Origin: Verrucomicrobiia bacterium
GTDB taxonomy: Bacteria; Verrucomicrobiota; Verrucomicrobiia; CAIQCK01
Assembly: GCA_026417675.1 (NCBI GenBank)
Contig: JAOACV010000154.1
Coordinates: forward strand, 1 to 6,421
DNA: 6,421 bases
Direction: 5' to 3'
In this document: positions 1 through 6,421 of the stretch, piece after piece
Position numbering within the stretch: position 1 is the first letter of the stretch
Layout: each line of letters begins with the position of its first letter
Notes under the pieces: generated by a model
The model's input: the letters and a program-made list of their open reading frames with translations, nothing else
Database searches by the model: none
Told to the model about the DNA's origin: nothing
Made by a program: the position numbers and the translations under genes

Positions 1-1668
1 GGTGAACGGATAGATTGTGCCAGGTTTCCTCAGATTTTCCTTCTTCAGCGTCTCGCGGAACCGCGCGCGGACAATGCCGTCGGTGATGTTGAGGTCGAAT
101 CCGCCTGGAAAGTCTGCGCTGGGCGGATAGACATCGAGCAACTTGGCGGTAAAGTCGGTGTCCACGGCGGAAGATGACGCCCAAAGTTTCACTTCGATCT
201 CGCCGGTGACCTCGATGTCCTCGGCAAGCGGCTCGGTTTGGAACACCAGCACGTCGTTGCGCGCTGAGAGAGGGATGGGCTTCGGCCAGTTCCAAAAGTT
301 GGTGCCGCCGCGCTGGTCCCATGCGCCCTGCTGCATGATGTCATTCCCGGAAGAAATGCAGCCGCCAAGCGTTGGCACCGGGTTGCGCGGGTCGAACTCA
401 AAGCTCGTGGCGGCGCGAAGCGCCATCGACTTCGTTGGGGAAAGACCGCCGCCGGGTTGCAGGTAGAACGGCGTGTATCGCGCGCGCGCTGGCGGCCATT
501 CGTTTTCGTCGCGCCAGTAGCCGCCATGGTTGAGCAGACCCTTGTCGGTTTTACGACCGTCGCCGGTGCCCATGACAAAAATGCGAACCTTGGTGGCGAA
601 TGGCGCGGCTTTGCCGACGGTATTATCACGGCCCTTGAGCCAGCGGTCATACCATTCGAGCCGCCACGCCAGTTCGTCGGCAATGGCGGCGTCTTTGCCG
701 AATTCCACCTGGCCGTGCGACGAAGCGCGCTGAAGGCCGTGAATCCACGGTCCCATGATGAGATAGACAGGCCCTTTGATCGCCTTGGTGAGCGCCATGA
801 AGTTGGCGGTGGTATTGCCGGCCCAGGAGTCATACCAGCCGCCGACCAGATAGACGGGGATGTCTTTGTAGCGGTCGGGATGGTCCACGATATTGTTCTG
901 GAGCCAGAACTCATCGTTCGCGCCGTGGCGCATCGCCTCGACAAGCCAGTCCTCATACTCTGGCGCGAGTTTCAACGGCGTCATGCCTTTCCGCAGCGGC
1001 AGCAGCCGCAGATAATCCAACCGGTTGGCTGCCATTTCATGCAGCACGCTCGCGGTGGCCGGATCGCGAGAGGCGCGGCTGCCGCGGCCGGCGTTGAGCA
1101 TGATCCAGTTCCAGAACCGCAGCTCGAACGCGCCGGCGTTGCGCATGGACTGGCGGCCGAGGTTGGACATCGCGTCCACAGGAATGACCGTGGCCAACTC
1201 GGGGGCGCGCGCCATCGCCATAGCGTGCTGCGTGCCCCCGACGTAGGAGGTGCCGATCATGCCGATCTTGCTATTGCTCCACGGCTGACGGCCAATCCAT
1301 GCCGCGCAGTCCACGCCGTCGGGGCCGTCGTCGGTCAGCATATGCCACACGCCCTCGCTGGCGTAGCGCCCCCGCGTGTCCTGCGCGACGAACACGTAGC
1401 CACGCGCGGCGTAGTATTCGCCGAATCGTTTGCTGCCGTTCTTGTTGTAGGGAAGCCGTGTGAGGATGACGGGGAATTTTTCCGCGACGACCACGCCGTT
1501 CTTCGCCGGAAGGTAAAGATCGGTGGCGAGCTTCACGCCGTCGCGCATTGCCACCATGACGTTGGTGCGAACGATAACATCGAACTCGGCATCGCGCGCT
1601 TGGATGGCAAGCGGAAGACACAGCGAGGACAGGACGATGAGGAAAACAATCGTTCGTGAAGGCTTCAT
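1..1668 (-). CDS. Secreted CocE/NonD-family hydrolase (X-Pro dipeptidyl-peptidase-like, S15), 3' end missing
   Basis: The frame is open without a stop from the ATG at 1668 to the window edge, giving 556 residues and no C-terminus. Residues 1-24 look like a Sec signal peptide: a basic start (MKPSR), a hydrophobic core (about 7-20) and likely cleavage after AIQA, so export to the periplasm or outside is inferred. The alpha/beta-hydrolase domain covers about 33-340. It shows RDGVKLATDLYLP (42-54), the nucleophile motif GTSYVG with Ser141, Asp280 in GGWYDSW, and His310 in GPWIHG: a complete catalytic triad for this family. From about residue 395 the sequence fits the family's C-terminal jelly-roll domain (PepX_C), cut off here. 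Family members include X-Pro dipeptidyl peptidases, glutaryl-7-ACA acylases and cocaine esterase; the actual substrate cannot be told. No good Shine-Dalgarno precedes the start, which follows an 11-bp tandem repeat. It is divergent from dnaK. The family is confident, the substrate unknown. Confidence 0.93.
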   Translation of the reverse strand, partial: MKPSRTIVFLIVLSSLCLPLAIQARDAEFDVIVRTNVMVAMRDGVKLATDLYLPAKNGVVVAEKFPVILTRLPYNKNGSKRFGEYYAARGYVFVAQDTRGRYASEGVWHMLTDDGPDGVDCAAWIGRQPWSNSKIGMIGTSYVGGTQHAMAMARAPELATVIPVDAMSNLGRQSMRNAGAFELRFWNWIMLNAGRGSRASRDPATASVLHEMAANRLDYLRLLPLRKGMTPLKLAPEYEDWLVEAMRHGANDEFWLQNNIVDHPDRYKDIPVYLVGGWYDSWAGNTTANFMALTKAIKGPVYLIMGPWIHGLQRASSHGQVEFGKDAAIADELAWRLEWYDRWLKGRDNTVGKAAPFATKVRIFVMGTGDGRKTDKGLLNHGGYWRDENEWPPARARYTPFYLQPGGGLSPTKSMALRAATSFEFDPRNPVPTLGGCISSGNDIMQQGAWDQRGGTNFWNWPKPIPLSARNDVLVFQTEPLAEDIEVTGEIEVKLWASSSAVDTDFTAKLLDVYPPSADFPGGFDLNITDGIVRARFRETLKKENLRKPGTIYPFT

Positions 1669-1688
1669 AGTGTGTTCATAGTGTGTTC
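1667..1688 (-). repeat. 11-bp tandem duplication over the hydrolase start codon
   Basis: Two perfect copies of GAACACACTAT (minus strand) lie head to tail, and the second copy supplies the AT of the hydrolase ATG. The duplication also creates an earlier ATG at 1679-1677 that opens a four-codon reading frame (Met-Asn-Thr-Leu-stop). Its TGA overlaps the main ATG in an ATGA arrangement. The repeat is read directly; a role in translational coupling is inference. Confidence 0.85.
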
Positions 1689-1711
1689 GGAGTGGTCACA
1701 GTCTAACTTCC

Positions 1712-1738
1712 GACTCGCCTGTGCGGCGATTCTTTTTT
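1712..1738 (+). terminator. Possible weak intrinsic terminator, reading toward dnaK
   Basis: A 5-bp stem (TCGCC 1715-1719 with GGCGA 1725-1729, loop TGTGC) can be extended by two pairs past one mismatch and is followed by a T-rich run (TTCTTTTTT, 1730-1738). On the plus strand this has the form of a short rho-independent terminator. No plus-strand gene lies upstream in the window, so if real it would stop transcription antisense to the hydrolase before dnaK. The stem is short and confidence is low. Confidence 0.3.
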
Positions 1739-1854
1739 GTTCATCTTGCCGCCGGCAGAACTGCACCCGCGAGGTTGCGGGTGAAGAGGAGAGTTGCAAG
1801 CAGCGCGGCAAATGGTTTGGGCACCGCCATAATAAGTTTTAACGCCAGTCCGAC

Positions 1855-1912
1855 GACCCACGCACCGAAGCAATTTGGCTCAAAAGAGCCGGCTGGAAAG
1901 GTTCTGTGGGTC
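1855..1912 (+). other. Two-level stem-loop in the dnaK leader
   Basis: GACCCAC (1855-1861) is perfectly complementary to GTGGGTC (1906-1912). The pair encloses a hairpin of GGCTC (1877-1881) and GAGCC (1886-1890) with an AAAA loop. If transcription starts upstream, this would form in the 5' leader of dnaK, about 170 bases before its start codon. No known riboswitch or thermometer class is recognised, and chance complementarity in GC-rich DNA is possible. Confidence 0.3.
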
Positions 1913-2073
1913 ATTCTGACATCTGCTGTGCTGCGTTACGGCCTCGATGATCCTTTCGGTTTTCGTTGCAAGTCCTTGAGAAACCGCGGGTTGTCGAGAG
2001 CCTTGGGGAGACCGGGCGCTTATGGCACTGCCACTGCTTCCCCGGGCCGGCGTTGAGGTCTATCCAAGACTTG

Positions 2074-2079
2074 AAAGGA
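2074..2079 (+). promoter_or_regulatory. Ribosome binding site of dnaK
   Basis: AAAGGA lies five bases before the ATG at 2085. It decides the start: the in-frame ATG at 2022 has no comparable site and would add 21 residues absent from the family, whereas translation from 2085 begins with [10 protein letters not shown], the usual DnaK N-terminus. Confidence 0.8.
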
Positions 2080-2084
2080 TTTTT

Positions 2085-4046
2085 ATGGCGAAGGTTCTAG
2101 GCATTGACTTGGGCACAACCAATTCGTGCATGGCTGTCATGGAAGGCGGCGAGCCGGTGGTTTTGGAAAACTCCGAAGGCCGGCGCACGACGCCGTCGGT
2201 GGTGGCATTCACCAAGTCCGGCGAGCGGCTGGTCGGTGAGGCCGCCAAGCGGCAAGCGATCACGAACTCGCGGAACACGGTGTATTCCATCAAGCGCTTC
2301 ATGGGCCGCAAGTTCGACGAGGTCACGGAGGAAATCAAGCGCGTGCCATTCAAGGTGGTCCGCGCCCCCAACGGTGACGCGCACGTCGAGGTTGAAGTGG
2401 ACGGCAAGCCGAAGACGTTCAGCCCGCCGGAGATCAGCGCGATGATCCTGGCAAAGCTGAAGGCCGACGCGGAGATGCGGCTCGGCGAAAAAATCACCCA
2501 GGCGGTCATCACCGTGCCGGCTTACTTCAACAACGCCCAGCGCGAGGCCACCAAGGACGCCGGGCGCATCGCAGGCTTGGAAGTCCTGCGCATCATCAAT
2601 GAGCCGACGGCGGCGTCGCTGGCTTACGGCCTCGACAAGAAGAAGGACGAGAGGATCGCGGTGTATGACCTCGGCGGCGGCACGTTCGACATCAGCGTGC
2701 TGGAGATCGGCGAGGGCGTGTTCGAGGTCAAGGCCACCAACGGCGACACGCATTTGGGCGGCGACGACTGGGACGCGCGGATCATGGAGTGGATTATCGA
2801 GGATTTCCGCAAGGAGACGGGGATAGACCTCCACAAGCAGCCCGACGCGCTCCAGCGCATCAAGGAGGAATCCGAAAAGGCCAAGATCGCGCTCTCCTCG
2901 GCCCAGGAATACGAGATCAGCCTGCCTTTCATCACTGCCGACGCCAGCGGGCCGAAGCACATCCAAAAGAAACTAAGCCGTGCCAAGATGGAGCAGCTCT
3001 GCGACGACCTCTTCGAGCGCACGGTGCGGCCGGTCCATGCGTGCTTGCGCGACGCGAAGCTGGAGGCGAGCCAGATTGACGAGCTGGTGCTGGTCGGCGG
3101 CATGACCCGCATGCCGAAGGTCGTCGAGACCGCGCGCCAGCTGATTGACAAGCAGCCACATCAGGGCGTCAACCCCGACGAAGTCGTCGCGGTCGGCGCG
3201 GCGATCCAAGGCGGCGTGCTCAAGGGCGAGGTCACCGACGTGTTGTTGCTCGACGTAACCCCGTTGACGCTGGGCGTCGAGACCAAGGGCGGCATCATGG
3301 CAAAGATGATCCCGCGCAACACGACCATCCCGACGCGCAAGAGCGAGATTTTCACCACCGCCGCGGACAACCAGACCAGCGTCGAGGTGCGCGTGTTTCA
3401 GGGCGAGAACGACATGTGCCGGTTCAACCGCCTGCTCGGCAACTTCCACCTTGACGGCATCCCGCCGGCACCCGCGATGGTGCCGCAGATCGAGGTCACG
3501 TTCGACATTGACGCCAACGGCATCCTCCACGTCACCGCGAAGGACACCGCAACCGGCAAGGAGCAGAAGATTCGCATCACCGGCTCCAGCGGCCTGTCGA
3601 AGGAGGAAGTCGAGAGAATGCGCCGCGAGAGCGAGCAGCACGCCGAGGAAGACAAGAAACTGCGCGAGCAGGCCGAAGCGCGCAACGACGCCGAGCGCGC
3701 GGTGTATCAGGGCAAGAAGCTTTTGAAGGAGCACAAGGACAGGATCAGCGACGAGCACCGTCGCAAGATCGAGGAGGGCATCGAAAAAGTTGAGAGCGCC
3801 CTCAAGGGCGACGACCCCGACGCGCTCAAGCGCGCCGTGGAGTCGCTGAACGAGTCGTGGCACGAAGTTTCCTCCGCGCTCTACGCGCAGGCCCAGGCGA
3901 AGGCCAAAACCGGCCCGCGCGCGGGCGCAGCAGAGGCGGCGGGCGGGGGTGGGCCGGGGGGCGGCAAGCCATCCGGTGAGAAGGACGGCGGCGTGATTGA
4001 CGCCGATTTCGAGGTCGTGGACGAGGGCAAGAAGAAGGGCAAGTGA
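2085..4046 (+). CDS. dnaK: Chaperone protein DnaK (Hsp70)
   Basis: An ATP-driven cytosolic Hsp70 that binds exposed hydrophobic segments of unfolded proteins and normally works with DnaJ and GrpE, neither visible here. The 653 residues are slightly longer than E. coli DnaK (638). The N-terminal ATPase domain (about 1-385) has the three Hsp70 signatures: IDLGTTNS (7-14), [14 protein letters not shown] (193-206) and [15 protein letters not shown] (335-349). Asp8, Lys70, Glu173, Asp195 and Thr200 fit the E. coli catalytic set. The interdomain linker is [11 protein letters not shown] (386-396). The beta-sandwich client domain runs about 397-505 and the helical lid about 506-605, followed by a Gly-rich tail ending in [15 protein letters not shown]. 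Oddities in the client domain: Lys401 where E. coli has arch Met404, PAPAMVPQ (461-468) instead of PAPRGMPQ, and ENDMCRFN (441-448) in a usually ERxxAxDN-like segment. It is co-directional with groES 94 bases downstream, perhaps in one transcript. Confidence 0.98.
   Translation: MAKVLGIDLGTTNSCMAVMEGGEPVVLENSEGRRTTPSVVAFTKSGERLVGEAAKRQAITNSRNTVYSIKRFMGRKFDEVTEEIKRVPFKVVRAPNGDAHVEVEVDGKPKTFSPPEISAMILAKLKADAEMRLGEKITQAVITVPAYFNNAQREATKDAGRIAGLEVLRIINEPTAASLAYGLDKKKDERIAVYDLGGGTFDISVLEIGEGVFEVKATNGDTHLGGDDWDARIMEWIIEDFRKETGIDLHKQPDALQRIKEESEKAKIALSSAQEYEISLPFITADASGPKHIQKKLSRAKMEQLCDDLFERTVRPVHACLRDAKLEASQIDELVLVGGMTRMPKVVETARQLIDKQPHQGVNPDEVVAVGAAIQGGVLKGEVTDVLLLDVTPLTLGVETKGGIMAKMIPRNTTIPTRKSEIFTTAADNQTSVEVRVFQGENDMCRFNRLLGNFHLDGIPPAPAMVPQIEVTFDIDANGILHVTAKDTATGKEQKIRITGSSGLSKEEVERMRRESEQHAEEDKKLREQAEARNDAERAVYQGKKLLKEHKDRISDEHRRKIEEGIEKVESALKGDDPDALKRAVESLNESWHEVSSALYAQAQAKAKTGPRAGAAEAAGGGGPGGGKPSGEKDGGVIDADFEVVDEGKKKGK
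3941..3961 (+). other. G-quadruplex motif inside the 3' end of dnaK
   Basis: The coding strand reads G3-N1-G5-N1-G3-N2-G6 with loops C, T and CC, which meets the canonical G4 rule with very short loops. It encodes the Gly-rich tail GGGGPGGG (about residues 620-627), so the same structure could form in the mRNA. It lies 85 bases before the dnaK stop codon and about 180 bases before groES. The motif is certain; folding in the cell is inference, and it may simply follow from GC-rich Gly codons. Confidence 0.6.
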
Positions 4047-4055
4047 CCGTCTTCG

Positions 4056-4080
4056 CGGGCGGCGCTTGCCCGGCGCAAGC
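4056..4080 (+). other. Overlapping alternative hairpins in the dnaK-groES spacer
   Basis: Two perfect but mutually exclusive stems share bases here: CGGGC (4056-4060) with GCCCG (4068-4072), and GCTTGC (4064-4069) with GCAAGC (4075-4080). No T-run follows, so this does not look like an intrinsic terminator, and readthrough from dnaK to groES is expected. An mRNA processing or stabilising role is possible but not shown. Confidence 0.4.
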
Positions 4081-4120
4081 TGTCGCGTCCTCGCCACGGC
4101 ATGTCTCAACAACAAACAAT

Positions 4121-4129
4121 AGGAAGGAG
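4121..4129 (+). promoter_or_regulatory. Ribosome binding site of groES
   Basis: AGGAAGGAG is a strong Shine-Dalgarno sequence that ends 11 bases before the groES ATG, a somewhat long but workable spacing. It lies in an AT-rich stretch (about 4101-4137) that contrasts with the surrounding GC-rich DNA and probably keeps the start site unstructured. Confidence 0.75.
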
Positions 4130-4140
4130 AAACAAGACGT

Positions 4141-4434
4141 ATGATCAACATCAAACCGTTGGGTGACCGCGTGTTGGTGCAGCCCTTGGAAGAGAAGGAA
4201 GTCAAGAAGGGCGGCATCATCATCCCGGACACGGCCAAGGAGAAACCCCAAGAAGGCAAAGTCATCGCTCTCGGCACCGGCAAGGTGGACGAGGACGGCA
4301 AGAAAATCCCCTTCGAGGTCAAGAAGGGCGACCGCGTCCTCATCCCGAAGTATGGCGGCACCGAGGTCAAGATTGACGAGGAGACCTACCTTATCATGAA
4401 AGAAGAGGACATCCTCGGCATCATCGAGAGCTAA
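4141..4434 (+). CDS. groES: Co-chaperonin GroES (Hsp10)
   Basis: The heptameric lid that caps the GroEL ring, encloses the client and helps trigger folding and release in the cytosol. At 97 residues it has exactly the usual size. The N-terminus [14 protein letters not shown] is the typical first beta strand of Cpn10. The mobile loop that contacts GroEL is about residues 17-34, with the hydrophobic tripeptide Ile26-Ile27-Ile28 (GGIIIPD) where E. coli has Ile-Val-Leu. [17 protein letters not shown] (69-85) and the end DILGIIES are also typical. It starts 94 bases after dnaK and ends 21 bases before groEL, the standard groES-groEL operon order. Nothing looks damaged or unusual. Confidence 0.98.
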   Translation: MINIKPLGDRVLVQPLEEKEVKKGGIIIPDTAKEKPQEGKVIALGTGKVDEDGKKIPFEVKKGDRVLIPKYGGTEVKIDEETYLIMKEEDILGIIES

Positions 4435-4440
4435 CCGAAA

Positions 4441-4445
4441 AGGAG
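4441..4445 (+). promoter_or_regulatory. Ribosome binding site of groEL
   Basis: AGGAG, preceded by a run of A (4438-4440), sits ten bases before the groEL ATG at 4456 and seven bases after the groES stop codon. It supports the chosen start and co-translation within a groES-groEL transcript. Confidence 0.75.
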
Positions 4446-4449
4446 TTGA

Positions 4450-6090
<1,641 letters not shown>

Positions 6091-6107
6091 TTCGCAGCCA
6101 ACCGTAA

Positions 6108-6127
6108 CGCGGACACTCCTGTCCGCG
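6108..6127. repeat. Perfect 8-bp palindrome after groEL, possible interspersed repeat
   Basis: CGCGGACA (6108-6115) and TGTCCGCG (6120-6127) form a perfect hairpin around a CTCC loop, 17 bases after the groEL stop. It has no U-tract. I recall similar 'GGACA...TGTCC' palindromes as frequent intergenic elements in Verrucomicrobiota genomes, but that is memory, not a search. It could instead be a 3' mRNA-stabilising hairpin of the operon. Confidence 0.5.
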
Positions 6128-6151
6128 ACGAGACGTCAAGTCGTGACGATG

Positions 6152-6188
6152 CGGGCGGGACTCGAGAGAGTCCCGCCCGTCGTCGTTT
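6152..6188 (+). terminator. Terminator-like hairpin of the chaperone operon
   Basis: A perfect 12-bp stem, CGGGCGGGACTC (6152-6163) with GAGTCCCGCCCG (6168-6179), is closed by a GAGA tetraloop of the stable GNRA class. It is followed by TCGTCGTTT (6180-6188), a T-rich but interrupted tract. It lies 61 bases after the groEL stop and is the best candidate for the transcript end; the weak tract means efficiency is uncertain. Confidence 0.75.
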
Positions 6189-6402
6189 AAGCTCAAAATC
6201 CTATGCATCTCCCAAAAACGGGAGACGGGATCGTAGGGCAAACGACGCGAGAAGTGCTGAACGTTGAGGGACAGGGGTTGATTGGGGGCCGCAGGCGAAA
6301 TGGTTTGGAGTGCTGCCCGCTTTTTTGCCGCGCACTTTGTTGCTTGGACCACGTAAGCTCGGTGATGTCCGTCCAAAGGGGATAACCGAGCAATCATTCG
6401 GC
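6186..6402. other. Non-coding stretch after the groEL terminator
   Basis: I see no supportable gene here. Short frames on both strands lack a ribosome binding site and recognisable motifs. It contains a 6-bp hairpin (TCTCCC 6208-6213 with GGGAGA 6220-6225, A-rich loop), a G-rich stretch with three G-runs (6268-6288), a T6 run (6321-6326) and a possible pseudoknot near its end. It may be the leader of a gene beyond the window. Confidence 0.5.
6344..6391 (+). other. Possible H-type pseudoknot
   Basis: Two perfect stems interleave: TTGGAC (6344-6349) with GTCCAA (6371-6376), and GCTCGGT (6357-6363) with ACCGAGC (6385-6391). The order 1a-2a-1b-2b, with connecting segments of 7, 7 and 8 bases, fits an H-type pseudoknot. 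A nested alternative exists: TTGCT 6340-6344 with AGCAA 6389-6393, enclosing TGGAC/GTCCA. No known riboswitch class is recognised and the downstream gene is not visible. Confidence 0.3.
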
Positions 6403-6421
6403 CTGTCTCTTATACACATCT
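6403..6421. other. Tn5 mosaic-end adapter (Nextera-type), not genomic
   Basis: The last 19 bases, CTGTCTCTTATACACATCT, are exactly the Tn5 transposase mosaic end used in tagmentation library preparation, placed at the very end of the sequence. This is untrimmed adapter, not a transposon of the organism. Read on the minus strand it gives the peptide MCIRDR, a familiar adapter artefact at the start of false protein predictions. Confidence 0.97.

Larger units (their letters stand above)
1669..2084. other. 416-base divergent intergenic region between the hydrolase and dnaK
   Basis: This region must hold the promoters of both the hydrolase (leftward) and dnaK (rightward), but I find no convincing -35/-10 pair in either direction. 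CATAAT at 1828-1833 resembles a -10 box and CTGACA at 1916-1921 a -35 box, each without a partner at proper spacing. No CIRCE inverted repeat (TTAGCACTC-N9-GAGTGCTAA) is visible and no clear sigma-32 promoter. A perfect 7-bp hairpin lies at 1764-1783 (CACCCGC/GCGGGTG, six-base loop), and a larger two-level structure at 1855-1912. No convincing gene is present. Confidence 0.6.

Noticed and set aside
1618..1629. Lipobox-like LSSLC in the hydrolase signal peptide
   Set aside because: The residue before Cys17 is Leu, not Gly, Ala or Ser, and a good signal peptidase I site (AIQA, residues 21-24) follows.
457..1659. A 400-codon open frame on the plus strand
   Set aside because: It lies antisense to the hydrolase, whose signal peptide, catalytic triad and domain order are clear. 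The plus-strand product has no recognisable motif and is explained by GC-rich codon bias.
1828..1833. CATAAT as a -10 promoter element (also TATTAT on the other strand)
   Set aside because: No acceptable -35 element is found at 16-18 bases on either strand.
1721..2056. A 111-codon plus-strand frame in the intergenic region
   Set aside because: It is Arg- and Ala-rich with no motif, starts without a ribosome binding site and overlaps the leader structures. It is not supported as a gene.
2022..2084. Upstream in-frame ATG for dnaK
   Set aside because: It would add 21 residues not found in the family and lacks a ribosome binding site, whereas AAAGGA sits correctly before the ATG at 2085.
2973..4370. 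A 465-codon open frame on the minus strand
   Set aside because: It is antisense to dnaK and groES, both unmistakable. No motif or ribosome binding site supports it.
6268..6288. G-rich stretch after the terminator as a second G-quadruplex
   Set aside because: Only three G-runs of three or more lie within canonical loop distances, so it does not meet the four-run rule.
6307..6313. GAGTGCT, a half-site of the CIRCE operator
   Set aside because: No AGCACTC partner lies nine bases away and the site is downstream of the chaperone genes.
6201..6419. A minus-strand frame beginning MCIRDR
   Set aside because: Its start codon lies in the Tn5 mosaic-end adapter, a known source of false proteins.

Overview
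The window is a GC-rich bacterial chromosomal fragment carrying a general chaperone locus. A complete Hsp70 gene (dnaK) is followed on the same strand by complete groES and groEL genes. A secreted alpha/beta hydrolase of the CocE/NonD (X-Pro dipeptidyl-peptidase-like, S15) family is transcribed away from them and runs off the left edge. The last 19 bases are not genomic: they match the Tn5 mosaic end used in Nextera-type libraries exactly, so the right edge is a read or contig end with untrimmed adapter.

Organism: the protein sequences are clearly bacterial. The style of DnaK and GroEL, the secreted CocE-type hydrolase and the palindromic element after groEL suggest the Verrucomicrobiota (PVC group, perhaps a Pedosphaera/Limisphaerales-like lineage). 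This is a judgement from memory of family sequences, not a search, and I hold it only moderately.

Layout: 1-1668 is the hydrolase on the minus strand, with an intact signal peptide and catalytic triad but a missing C-terminus. 1669-2084 is a 416-base divergent intergenic region with several stem-loops and no recognisable CIRCE operator. 2085-4046 is dnaK. 4047-4140 is a 94-base spacer with overlapping hairpins and no U-tract. 4141-4434 is groES, and 4456-6090 is groEL, 21 bases after the groES stop. 6091-6185 holds three hairpins in a row, the last a strong terminator-like hairpin. 6186-6402 is non-coding as far as I can see, and 6403-6421 is adapter.

How the genes work together: DnaK binds exposed hydrophobic stretches of unfolded clients under ATP control. 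GroEL with its GroES lid encloses and folds compact intermediates. Having both systems in one co-directional block with no obvious terminator between them suggests coordinated expression. No grpE, dnaJ or hrcA is visible. The hydrolase has no evident functional link to the chaperones.

I see no undescribed defence, mobile or biosynthetic system here. The points most worth a second look are a G-quadruplex motif inside the 3' end of dnaK, substitutions at usually conserved positions of the DnaK client-binding domain, a possible pseudoknot just before the adapter, and a palindrome after groEL that may be an interspersed repeat.
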